A stretch of 64,000 nt of DNA from contig NZ_CDBW01000033.1 in NCBI RefSeq assembly GCF_000820145.1, forward strand, positions 1 through 64,000, written 5' to 3'. Shown here one piece after another: positions 14,837 through 22,665 of this stretch; the first letter of the stretch is position 1, and each line of letters starts with the position of its first letter. The notes under the pieces were generated by a model. The model worked only from the letters and a program-made list of their open reading frames with translations, ran no database searches and had not been told where the DNA came from. This stretch comes from Aeromonas sobria. GTDB taxonomy: Bacteria > Pseudomonadota > Gammaproteobacteria > Enterobacterales > Aeromonadaceae. The position numbers and the translations under genes were made by a program.

Positions 14837-15992
14837 TGCCGATCTGGCCCGGTTGCGTACGGAGGGCTACTTCGTTCGCATTCAGGGGAGTCTCCTAGTC
14901 ATGCTGGAAGTGCCCTATGTCGACGCTCAATGTCGTGTGCGTACCGGCACGCTGGTGTCCAACCTTGACTTGGCTGGGGATCGGACGCGCAAACCAGAGA
15001 CACACGTAATCCACTGGGACGGCGACTTCCCCTGCAGCGCGAATGGAACGCCCTTGCCAGGCATTTCCCATGCGTCGCCCAACACCGACCTCGGTTACGG
15101 GCTCACCGCAAGGCACAGCTTTTCCAGTAAACCCAATCCGGATGGCTACCCGGACTATTACACTAAGATGGCTACCTACGCGACCATCTTGGCCGGCCCT
15201 GCGGCCGTCCTGCAGCCCGGAGTCAGCCCACGGCTGATCCGTGGTGCTGACGATGAGAATGAGCCCAGCGTCTTCAACTATCTCGATACAGCATCCAGCC
15301 GGGTAGGCCTAGGCGCGCTATCTAGCAAGCTGGAAGGTGAGGTGGTGGGCATCCTCGGCGCTGGTGGTACCGGTGGGTACATCCTCGATCTGGTCGCGAA
15401 AACGCCGGTGAGGGAAATCCGGATCTTCGACGATGACGATTTTCTTTCCCACAACGCGTTCCGCGCGCCCGGGGCTCCATCGCTCGAGGAGTTGCGGGAC
15501 GCCCCCAAAAAGGTGCACTACCTGAAGGGCATCTATGAACGGATGCATCGCGGGATCGTGGCTCACCCCGTGAAGATGAAAACGGAGACGCTGGGGCTGC
15601 TTGACGGCATCACATTTGCGTTCATCAGCATGGACGCGGGTGAGGAAAAGCGGGCCGTGGTGGCGAAACTCGAAGCACTTGGTGTGCCATTCATCGACGT
15701 CGGGATGGGGCTTGAACTTAGCAACGGTAGCTTGGGCGGCATTCTGCGGGTGACAACGAGCACGCCGGCGAAACGCGAGCATGTCCACGCAGGGCGAATT
15801 TCTTTCGCTGGTGGCGGAGGTCAGGACGTGTACGCATCCAATATCCAAGTGGCCGACCTTAACGCCTTGAATGCTTGTCTCGCAGTCGTGAAGTGGAAAA
15901 AGCTCTGCGGATTCTATCGCGACCTAGAGAGCGAGCATCACAGCACGTACACGACCGATGGGAGCATGCTGCTCAACGGAGATCAAACATGA
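14811..15992 (+). CDS. E2-like (DUF6791)-ThiF/E1 fusion protein
   Basis: The 393-aa protein has an N-terminal E2-like domain (about 1-145) and a C-terminal ThiF/E1 adenylation domain (about 165-370). The E2-like part has HVIHWDGDFPCSANGTPLPG, where Cys75 is the likely catalytic cysteine, and later SSKPNPDGYPDYYTKMATY. The E1 part has a nucleotide-binding GAGGTGGY at 183-190, IRIFDDDDF, NAFRAPG (an ThiF-like Asn and Arg) and FISMDAGEEKR. Only four cysteines exist (41, 75, 356, 366), and none lies at the usual E1 crossover position. It overlaps the Ubl gene by 26 bases and DUF6527 by four, so stoichiometry is likely coupled. It would adenylate a Ubl C-terminus and pass it to Cys75, inferred from the family. 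Confidence 0.85.
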   Translation: MSHALFSLNADLARLRTEGYFVRIQGSLLVMLEVPYVDAQCRVRTGTLVSNLDLAGDRTRKPETHVIHWDGDFPCSANGTPLPGISHASPNTDLGYGLTARHSFSSKPNPDGYPDYYTKMATYATILAGPAAVLQPGVSPRLIRGADDENEPSVFNYLDTASSRVGLGALSSKLEGEVVGILGAGGTGGYILDLVAKTPVREIRIFDDDDFLSHNAFRAPGAPSLEELRDAPKKVHYLKGIYERMHRGIVAHPVKMKTETLGLLDGITFAFISMDAGEEKRAVVAKLEALGVPFIDVGMGLELSNGSLGGILRVTTSTPAKREHVHAGRISFAGGGGQDVYASNIQVADLNALNACLAVVKWKKLCGFYRDLESEHHSTYTTDGSMLLNGDQT

Positions 15993-16444
15993 TTCGCTAT
16001 CAGACTCTGGAACATCGTTTTGTGCGAAATGTTCCACGCGAGCTGGAGCCAGGCATCTTGTATATCTCGATGGACTATGCAACCGCAGTGCACTCATGCT
16101 GCTGCGGTTGCGGGGACCGCGTGGTGACCCCATTCACCCCGACCGACTGGCGAATGACGTTCGATGGAGAGTCCATCTCGCTCCAGCCCTCCGTAGGCAA
16201 CTGGAATCAGAAATGTCGGTCGCATTACATCATTCAGCGAGGACGTGTTTTAGAGTCGGGACCTTGGTCGCAAGGCCAGATAGAGGCGGAACGCTTACGC
16301 GACAAAAAAGCCAAAGCAGCACATTACCGTGTCTTGAATGAATCATGTACTGAGTTGTCGAATGCTATTCCTCCCCGAGAACAGTGTTCTCCTGCCCAGT
16401 CAATTAGTATCTGGGCTCGACTTAAAGCATGGCTTCAACGCTGA
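15989..16444 (+). CDS. DUF6527 family Cys/His protein
   Basis: The 151-aa protein has the pattern GILYISMDYATAVHSCCCGC (His35 and Cys37, 38, 39, 41), then PTDWRMTFDGESISLQPSVG and GNWNQKCRSHYII. These are the conserved blocks of DUF6527 proteins, usually found next to multi-ubiquitin and ThiF genes. The Cys/His set suggests zinc binding or a cysteine/histidine active site; a deconjugase or a ligase-like role has been proposed in general terms for neighbours of Ubl genes, but I cannot assign one here. It overlaps the stop of the E2-E1 gene by four bases (ATGA), closing the operon. The last 40 residues are less conserved. Confidence 0.75.
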   Translation: MIRYQTLEHRFVRNVPRELEPGILYISMDYATAVHSCCCGCGDRVVTPFTPTDWRMTFDGESISLQPSVGNWNQKCRSHYIIQRGRVLESGPWSQGQIEAERLRDKKAKAAHYRVLNESCTELSNAIPPREQCSPAQSISIWARLKAWLQR

Positions 16445-16511
16445 CTGTAGATTTAGAGCGATAAGCTTACAATCAGTTTCGAAAGTGCCAAGGGGTATCG
16501 TTTAACATTGA

Positions 16512-16732
16512 TTCGGATTAGCCGGTGAATTTCATCCTCTGCTTGAACCGATATGGGAGCACTCCAATCTTGAAGAGCTTACAGCGATGAGACTTATGTA
16601 GCATCGCTGTATCTATTCTCTGGTCTGTACTTGGAAGAAATTCGGGTCGAGGAAAAGGCACTGGTTAGTGCGCTCGTACAGGAGCTGGCTGATCAAGAAA
16701 AACAGGTGAGGACTATCGTGTTAGCCCCCTAG
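16512..16732 (+). pseudogene. Decayed fragment of an unidentified gene
   Basis: In 16445-16903, which has no intact gene, one frame reads FGLAGEFHPLLEPIWEHSNL, then EELTA, and the next frame over continues DETYVASLYLFSGLYLEEIR, then VEEKALVSALVQELADQEKQ to a TAG at 16730-16732. The two pieces look like one acidic helical protein split by a frameshift, without a start codon. The family is not recognised. A TTGACA (16810) and TATAAT (16836) follow, but they are 20 bases apart and I do not call a promoter. Confidence 0.3.
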
Positions 16733-16903
16733 TTCGACCATACATTGGTTAAGCAGTAAGCCTGCTACTCTGCATTGTCTACCAGCAAGTGATCAAATCT
16801 ATCACACCGTTGACAAGGCCCAGCGTCCTAAAGCGTATAATGTGTCCTTTCCATACCAACCAACTTGACCACGACAAGAAGAAGGACAGAATATCCCTTA
16901 AAA

Positions 16904-17878
16904 CTATCGACTCTCCTCCTCTCTCCTTGGCCTGCCAAGGCGAGGTTGGCGTGATGGTCTCTCCATACGCCCGAAGGTCCGACGACCGGCTGGCAATATT
17001 GCCAGTATTTGCGTATCCAGCTTGGTCAGATAACTCAGCGCATTAATCAGGTGTATACGCTTGACTGTATCGCTGTAGTGCACCATCCCAATCCCATCAG
17101 TACCCCATCTCTGATATTCCTCCCGCCTGACCTGGCAGTTGTAATAGATCCCGTTATTGTCGGTAATATCCTTCCACAGCTCCCCTATCGCTCTACTCAG
17201 CGAGATATCTCGTTGGTGTACAGCCCCATTAAAAATGAACGTAACGTGGGTATGAAAACGTCTATCAACACCGTACTCCAGTTTCCAGATATACCCCACC
17301 AATGCAGAGTATTTGTTCTGTATTCGACGAAGGTAACAATTCCGGTCATCCATCACGAGGTCTAACTTTAACTGGTCGTAGTAGTCTTCGTGATAGCCGA
17401 TATCCAATCGGATGACTAATAGTTTGGCATGCTGGTCGAATAGGCTATTAACATACGTCGCTATACTGAGCTGATTGCGGTTCTCAACGCGTTCAAGGTT
17501 CTTAAGGCGCTTACGGTGTGCCTTACTCTTGAACTCTCTTAGAAACGCATACAGCGCGTTATTGATATCCCTGGCTAATTCGTCACCGACATCACTATCG
17601 AGAGATCTCTCATGGATGAGGTGCAATCCATAAACCTCTCGCATATGCGTTAGGAATAGCGCTACCGTTGGATGCGCTGACGATACCTCCTCATGACAAT
17701 AAAAATAATCACACACGGTATCCAACGCATTAACGAGTTTGGTTGATTGCCTACGGTCAATGCAAGTGATGCGTGACTTACCTGGGGCTGAATCAACAGC
17801 CCTGACAATAGGATGCGTTGTATTTTGGAGCAGGTCTGTTATGGATAGGATATCTAATAGTCTGATTGAGTTAAACAT
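16904..17878 (-). CDS. YagK/YfjJ-type inovirus Gp2 family protein
   Basis: This 324-aa protein resembles the YagK/YfjJ (inovirus Gp2-like) family carried by P4-like satellites and cryptic prophages. The recognisable parts are LLVIRLDIGYHEDYYDQLKL, KLEYGVDRRFHTHVTFIFNG (with a His-x-His pair) and VHYSDTVKRIHLINALSYLT (residues 255-290). The HxH is compatible with a rolling-circle-type HUH motif, but no catalytic Tyr context is certain. The C-terminus (RRTFGRMERPSRQPRLGRPR) is basic. The start at 17878 follows GCGAGGCC. It is transcribed in the same direction as the AlpA gene upstream, which may activate it. Confidence 0.8.
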   Translation of the reverse strand: MFNSIRLLDILSITDLLQNTTHPIVRAVDSAPGKSRITCIDRRQSTKLVNALDTVCDYFYCHEEVSSAHPTVALFLTHMREVYGLHLIHERSLDSDVGDELARDINNALYAFLREFKSKAHRKRLKNLERVENRNQLSIATYVNSLFDQHAKLLVIRLDIGYHEDYYDQLKLDLVMDDRNCYLRRIQNKYSALVGYIWKLEYGVDRRFHTHVTFIFNGAVHQRDISLSRAIGELWKDITDNNGIYYNCQVRREEYQRWGTDGIGMVHYSDTVKRIHLINALSYLTKLDTQILAILPAGRRTFGRMERPSRQPRLGRPRREEESR

Positions 17879-17971
17879 GATGGCCTCGCTTAGGCAGGAG
17901 TAACCCTACGCTGTGTGATAGACACACTCGTATACAGGGGCGATTGGTGGAATGGTATTGGCTACCTATGC

Positions 17972-17991
17972 TGGTGGTAGCATGACCACCA
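17972..17991. repeat. TGGTGGT/ACCACCA hairpin upstream of the Gp2-like gene
   Basis: A perfect seven-base inverted repeat with a six-base loop sits in a GGTGG- and GGTAATGG-rich stretch (about 17940-18060) upstream of the Gp2-like gene. The remainder of 17879-18252 is AT-rich and holds no gene that I can see. It is a candidate origin or operator, by position only. Confidence 0.35.
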
Positions 17992-18252
17992 CATGGGAGT
18001 GGTGTAATGGTACGCGATAGTGGTAATGGTTATTGGGTGTATATGGGTGGCTGTACATAGCGTAGTGATGTTTAATGAATGGAAGTGATATTAAATAATA
18101 AATAAACCTAAACGCGATACGCCTGCCTCACCTACGAAAATACCAAAAAACATATATAAGAAGAAATGGCTATTCCCCTAACCCATGAGCCTATCAAGGC
18201 ATGATTTATAACACTGGAAGTTATGGAGCTTACTAGGGATGGAAAAGTACAT

Positions 18253-18456
18253 TCAAGACTGGCTTCTACCAATAAGCCAGCTATCAACATCGTGCTCAAA
18301 CCAGCCAATAGAGGACTGCCCTATCTTGAAGGGTTTAGGGAAGGTCTCGTCATAACGAGGAGACTTGGGATTAAGCCAGTCATAGATAGTAGACCTGGCC
18401 ATGCCAATCTTGTTGGTGAGGTCTTTGATGCGCAGGACTTTGATGGTGTTGTTCAT
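18253..18456 (-). CDS. AlpA family transcriptional regulator
   Basis: The 67-aa protein has the AlpA/MerR-like excisionase form: VLRIKDLTNKIGMARSTIYD is the helix-turn-helix, followed by FPKPFKIGQSSIGWFEHDVD and W at the end, the usual AlpA wing and DxxxW motif. AlpA proteins activate integrase or satellite genes in P4-like elements, and may here control the Gp2-like gene 374 bases downstream or excision. The ATG at 18456 has GGAG upstream. Confidence 0.9.
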   Translation of the reverse strand: MNNTIKVLRIKDLTNKIGMARSTIYDWLNPKSPRYDETFPKPFKIGQSSIGWFEHDVDSWLIGRSQS

Positions 18457-18977
18457 GGTGTACTCCTGATGATGTAGTGGGTTGTTTCATCAGAAGAGCG
18501 GGTCAGTGAAAAAAAACAGCTCTACTCAGGCTCGAGGTATAATCAACGAGAGACTTACAGATATAGCTCTATGCACACCAAATGGCTTCAGCTTTATATC
18601 TCCTTAGGCGTTCTGTTCTGTTCTGGGATGGATCATCTGGTGAGGTAGTGAGGAGGGGCCAGGCTGCCCCCGAGCAGGTTATCCAGACCCTCATCGAGGA
18701 GGTGAGAGGGACCCCTATGGGGGGGGGCGGGGACATAATTCACTCACTCCTGCATGCACATAATCAACCAAAGTTCAACAGAAAAAAGCCAATATTTCAA
18801 CTCAAAAGCCATCGGAAATCGACCGTTTACATCTTAAAATCTACATGGTAATGTTCATATCGCTTGGTTTGGTGCAGAGTCTTTTGCTACCGGCACAAGC
18901 ATGGATGGGACTCCTTAGAGGTATGCTTGCTTGTGTCTCCCGAGGGCGTGGTAGATATCGATGGTGGTGAGGTTGAG

Positions 18978-20021
18978 ATGGCTGAAGTGACGTGGAATAC
19001 GAAAAAAGAAGAAAGAGAAATTATGTTTCTTTATGATCTTTTCGCTGATGATGCTGGGTGGCGAGGGCGGCGAAACAGAGATGTATCGATGCCTGCAATT
19101 GATGTTGCTGCTAAAAAACTTGATGCATTCATATTAGATGTTCTTAGCGAACGAGTAGAAATGGATATCTTGTTTGACAAGCTAAGAGATATGAATATAA
19201 AGGCAAGAGACGTTAGTTTCGAAGACCCTTTTAAAATAAAATACTTGATGAAGGATATTTTTGACTGCTGCAATTTAACGTCAGACGCCTTTGAGTGGAT
19301 ATCATCCGATAATCAACGACAGTGTGACTTCATCTGGACATACTTAAGAATGTCTGATGAACGCCGTGGAACATTAGAATATAAACAATCGCTTACCATT
19401 ACCAATGAGTATGAAGAGTTTGATGAAAAGGATAGGGGGCGACTACCTACGGTTAACCTCTTTGGCTTAAAATCAAATCTCTATGAGAGTCTAGGGCTAC
19501 CTACGTTAGTAGACGGTAGTCATGCAAAAAAAGAATGTATTATTCGGTTCTTTGATTTGTGGGATGTATCTAGAGAAAGAAAAGAAGACGAAATGGAGGC
19601 GCTTGTATATGCATGGAATAAAATTAAAAACAAATCAAAAATGGCTGATTGGTTAAATAAAAATGATAATATGGCTGGCTGGGCGTGGACCTATACGTTA
19701 AAGAGATTTTTGAGTTTCGATACACCAGCATGGGTTGATTTATCAAACTCTAAAAATGAAGAAAAAGAGAAAAATGCATTGATCACGCTCTACGATATGC
19801 TCTCCGTCAAAGATCAGGCACTGTTAATGGCATCTTTGAGCAAAAGTGGTGCAGTGCAGAAACATAGAATAAATTCAAACAATCGTAAGCCTATGAGCAT
19901 TCCGTTATCTGATGAGCATAAAGACATGCTTAAACAGATAGCAAGGGATTCCAACCGAAAGATCTATCAAGTGGTAGAAGAGATGATCGAAACAGCGTAT
20001 CAGCAGCATTACGCTAACTAA
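18978..20021 (+). CDS. Unknown protein with a ribbon-helix-helix-like C-terminus
   Basis: The 347-aa protein is not recognised. Its N-terminal 300 residues are soluble, rich in Lys, Glu and Asp, with DLFADDAGWRGRRNRDVSMP near the start and NLFGLKSNLYESLGLPTLVD in the middle. The last 45 residues (PLSDEHKDMLKQIARDSNRK, then IYQVVEEMIETAYQQ) have the pattern of a ribbon-helix-helix DNA-binding domain. The ATG at 18978 has GAGG five bases upstream; the longer frame from 18864 is less likely. The gene is clearly more AT-rich than its surroundings, which fits recent transfer. 18457-18977 holds no gene I can support. Confidence 0.65.
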   Translation: MAEVTWNTKKEEREIMFLYDLFADDAGWRGRRNRDVSMPAIDVAAKKLDAFILDVLSERVEMDILFDKLRDMNIKARDVSFEDPFKIKYLMKDIFDCCNLTSDAFEWISSDNQRQCDFIWTYLRMSDERRGTLEYKQSLTITNEYEEFDEKDRGRLPTVNLFGLKSNLYESLGLPTLVDGSHAKKECIIRFFDLWDVSRERKEDEMEALVYAWNKIKNKSKMADWLNKNDNMAGWAWTYTLKRFLSFDTPAWVDLSNSKNEEKEKNALITLYDMLSVKDQALLMASLSKSGAVQKHRINSNNRKPMSIPLSDEHKDMLKQIARDSNRKIYQVVEEMIETAYQQHYAN

Positions 20022-20119
20022 CCAAAGTACCTTTCCCTATTGCCCGTACAGAATTTGATAAATAATGCTAAAGATGATATTACATCCTCGTTTTCGATAT
20101 TTATAGATAGGTGATTATA

Positions 20120-20521
20120 ATGAGTGAATTTCTGAAAGTGCTGTTGAACATCCGCAGCCTGCGGGCTGCACTGCGTGAGTTGTCTTTGGAGCAAGTTAAA
20201 GAAGCCCACGAGAAAATAGAAATGATTTATCTGGAGCGTTTAGAGCAGGCAGAAAAAGAGCAAGCTGCCAATGCAGAACGTCAGCAAAAGCTGGCTGAGT
20301 TCCAAGCGATGTTGGCTCAAGCAGGTATCGACCCGATTGAGTTGGTAGGCAGTGCCCCAGCAGCAGCGACTGCGGCAAAAGCGAAACGAGCACCGCGTCC
20401 CCCGAAATACCGTTATGTTGAAAATGGCGTAGAGAAAACCTGGACCGGTCAGGGCCGTACCCCCAAGTTCCTGACTGAGCAACTCGGGCAAGGTCGTCAG
20501 CTGGACGATTTCCTCATCTAA
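20120..20521 (+). CDS. H-NS family nucleoid protein
   Basis: The 133-aa protein matches H-NS: an N-terminal dimerisation helix (MSEFLKVLLNIRSLRAALRE), a long coiled coil, an Ala/Lys linker (APAAATAAKAKRAPRPPKYR) and the DNA-binding signature KYRYVENGVEKTWTGQGRTP near residues 100-120, with the QGR hook that binds the minor groove of AT-rich DNA. H-NS proteins silence foreign AT-rich genes. Here the gene lies on the island itself, so it may silence the island genes nearby, including the T6SS genes, or help the element be tolerated. Its own GC content is higher than that of the gene before it. Confidence 0.9.
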   Translation: MSEFLKVLLNIRSLRAALRELSLEQVKEAHEKIEMIYLERLEQAEKEQAANAERQQKLAEFQAMLAQAGIDPIELVGSAPAAATAAKAKRAPRPPKYRYVENGVEKTWTGQGRTPKFLTEQLGQGRQLDDFLI

Positions 20522-20527
20522 ATAGAC

Positions 20528-20560
20528 AAGGCCATGCCCTCACGGTGTGGCCTTTCTGTT
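20528..20560 (+). terminator. Terminator after hns
   Basis: AAGGCCA and TGGCCTT form a stem with a GC-rich loop, followed by a T-rich stretch, seven bases after the H-NS stop codon. It is probably the hns terminator. Confidence 0.55.
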
Positions 20561-20689
20561 TACGCGCTCCATGGCCAATTAATGCCAGCTCTCATCGTTA
20601 TGAACCAGGAGTATTCGGTAATGTTCTGTCGCATGACTGAGGTCAGCTGTAATGACATTATTAAAAACATCCTTTAGCATGCGCATGAT

Positions 20690-20765
<76 letters not shown>

Positions 20766-20798
20766 CGATTATCACCGAATTCCTCATAGCCGATCCCG

Positions 20799-20999
20799 AT
20801 GCCAGCCATAAAAGACTTAGACGCAGAACGTACCGATTTGGATGCACGATTACGTGAAGCCATTGATAGTTGGGATCCACGTCGCCCCAGACGCTGGCTA
20901 GCGAAATATGGCGGTTGGCGAGTTGAAAAGCGTTCCCTCCTCACGCAGCGATATTGTGCGATACGCGACGAAGCCCAAGCCTTGCTGACGAGTAGTTAG
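20799..20999 (+). CDS. Small hypothetical protein (66 aa) after tRNA-Thr
   Basis: The 66-codon frame begins MPAIKDLDAERTDLDARLRE and continues with the basic, Trp-rich SWDPRRPRRWLAKYGGWRVE. It looks like a real small helical protein but has no obvious ribosome-binding site (the start lies in CCGATCCCG). It is 33 bases downstream of the tRNA, and no function can be assigned. Confidence 0.4.
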   Translation: MPAIKDLDAERTDLDARLREAIDSWDPRRPRRWLAKYGGWRVEKRSLLTQRYCAIRDEAQALLTSS

Positions 21000-21087
21000 C
21001 CTGGGTATTCACTGTGATTACCTGAACAAATTGCTCCATGGGTAGTCCAATGTGCCTACCCATCACCCAGCGTAATGACGGAATGAC

Positions 21088-21468
21088 ATGTCAATCGATC
21101 CGAAGCAACCTTTGCCGCGTTACTTGCAAGTAGCACATTGGCTGCACGAACAGCCGCGAGCAATCAGCACACGTGAAGCAGCAGACGTATTTGGTGTTTC
21201 GTCTTGGTCCATAGAACGCGATTTTGCCAGGGTTCGAGCGTTGTCCGGGATCGTGGTGTTCGATGAGCAACGAGTACCCAGCAAAGGTGGGCAGCAATAT
21301 CTACTGCGGGTGCTACAGATTTTCCCCTACTGGCTTGACGAACACCAGCAACCCCATCAGCAGCTCGCCAGTTCCTGGGAGCTCAACGCCCCCCTCACGT
21401 GGCGAGACCTGCTCTGCCGTCCTTGGTGTCAATTAGTCGCCCGACATCAACGCAGCATCGACGATTGA
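21088..21468 (+). CDS. CaiF/GrlA-type transcriptional regulator
   Basis: The 126-aa protein resembles the CaiF/GrlA family. PLPRYLQVAHWLHEQPRAIS followed by TREAADVFGVSSWSIERDFA forms a helix-turn-helix with the family pattern (y..va.W....pr.is..eaA..f.is...i..df), and VPSKGGQQYLLRVLQIF follows. GrlA regulates a type III secretion island, CaiF the carnitine operon, so a regulator of the adjacent type VI cassette is plausible but not shown. The gene is 168 bases before the LuxR gene in the same direction. Confidence 0.7.
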   Translation: MSIDPKQPLPRYLQVAHWLHEQPRAISTREAADVFGVSSWSIERDFARVRALSGIVVFDEQRVPSKGGQQYLLRVLQIFPYWLDEHQQPHQQLASSWELNAPLTWRDLLCRPWCQLVARHQRSIDD

Positions 21469-21636
21469 TCCTGCTTGTATCGTGCGCTTGTCTATCTAGA
21501 GGGCCAAGCTCTTGGGGAAGGCTGCAGGAACAATACGCAGCTCATTCCAGGCCTTATCAACAACCGATTAAATATTGTGTCACCTGATTAATTGTTGATA
21601 GTATTTAGTATGTTTACTCGCTTTTAAGCCGAATGA

Positions 21637-22437
21637 TTGACCATTACTCCGCTCTACTTCCTCAATACCACCGATGCACTGACGTTGATCACCAAGTTCG
21701 GTACCGCTACTGATGAGCAGTCTATCGTGACCTTACTCCGCTCACTCTGTCAGCAGATGGGATTTGACCATTTTCGTTTGGGGTTCATTTCCCCCAGCTC
21801 GATACAGCGTCCTGACGTGCGGATCTTCAATGGCTGTCCTGCTGAATGGGTTCAAGTTTATAACGAACGGGACTTTCTGACTGTCGATCCGGTCGTGCGT
21901 AAAGGCATGGTCTATAGCACGCCAATCCTGTGGGCCAATCTCATCACTGAGTGTTGCGGCCAACAGGATGCTGCTGGATTGGAGGTCATGATGCTAGCCC
22001 AAGAGGCTGGGTTACGCGATGGCATCACCATCCCCTGGCATGGACCTAATGGTCATTTGGGGCTGCTCTCTCTTATCACGCGGACACCACGCACGGAACA
22101 TCAATGGCTTAGCGCGATCCCATTTCTGAGCTGGTTGGCGACACACATTTTCGAAGCCGTTGCTCGAGTTTATCTGTCAGGTGCCGCGCCTCGTGAGTCG
22201 CTGAGTCAGCGGGAACTGGAGGTATGCCAGTGGGCGGCAGAAGGGAAGCAGGTCAGTGATATCGCCAAAATCCTGGGCATCACCCCTAGAACGGTGACCT
22301 TTCACCTGGAGCGTATTGCCGAGAAACTGGGTGCCAGCAATAAAAGCCAGGCGATATCCTGGGCGCTCAAGCAGGGGCTTGTGCGGCTCAATATCGATGC
22401 TGCGTTAGTGGGAAATATCAGTGAGCTTAGTGAGTAA
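21637..22437 (+). CDS. LuxR-type AHL-binding transcriptional regulator (LuxR solo)
   Basis: The 266-aa protein has an N-terminal autoinducer-binding domain and a C-terminal GerE helix-turn-helix. The ligand pocket shows WVQVYNERDFLTVDPVV (conserved Trp, Tyr, Asp, Pro), then a downstream Trp and AGLRDGITIPWHG (the conserved Gly). The DNA-binding part is LSQRELEVCQWAAEGKQVSD, IAKILGITPRTVTFHLERIA, then EKLGASNKSQAISWALKQGL. The start is TTG at 21637; no better start is seen. There is no luxI synthase in the window, so this is a solo. Imperfect dyads (21556-21571 and 21588-21600) upstream could be a binding site. It directly precedes hcp, so control of secretion is a reasonable guess. Confidence 0.8.
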   Translation: MTITPLYFLNTTDALTLITKFGTATDEQSIVTLLRSLCQQMGFDHFRLGFISPSSIQRPDVRIFNGCPAEWVQVYNERDFLTVDPVVRKGMVYSTPILWANLITECCGQQDAAGLEVMMLAQEAGLRDGITIPWHGPNGHLGLLSLITRTPRTEHQWLSAIPFLSWLATHIFEAVARVYLSGAAPRESLSQRELEVCQWAAEGKQVSDIAKILGITPRTVTFHLERIAEKLGASNKSQAISWALKQGLVRLNIDAALVGNISELSE

Positions 22438-22597
22438 TGCTAACTGGCGCAACAATTCGCTCGCTTTATGGTGCAATCCACTGTTTGCGTAACCTTTGCT
22501 GGTCGATGTGCTCATTCTGAGCGAGTTCTTGCTCAAACCTAAGCGTGCGAGGAAGGCAGGCGGCACTAACTCATTGATAAGTAACGATTGCAATGGT

Positions 22598-22613
22598 TGG
22601 CATGGTCGCTGCT
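22598..22613 (+). promoter_or_regulatory. Candidate sigma-54 promoter of hcp
   Basis: TGGCATGGTCGCTGCT matches the sigma-54 consensus (TGGCACG-N4-TTGCW) at 14 of the informative positions, with GG and GC ten bases apart, 52 bases before the hcp start. Sigma-54 control of hcp genes is established in Vibrio and Aeromonas type VI systems. No RpoN activator gene is in the window. Confidence 0.5.
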
Positions 22614-22665
22614 ACGGGTTGGTCGAGTGCTATCTCGTTTAACCAACCTATTCAGGAGCATACCC

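Noticed and set aside
16810..16841. TTGACA and TATAAT as a sigma-70 promoter on the plus strand
   Set aside because: The spacer is 20 bases, three too many, and no plus-strand gene follows.
18582..18851. 89-codon open frame before the 347-aa gene
   Set aside because: No ribosome-binding site, low-complexity glycine run from G9, and no family likeness.
21637..22437. LuxR gene as half of a quorum-sensing pair
   Set aside because: No LuxI-type synthase gene is present in the window on either strand.
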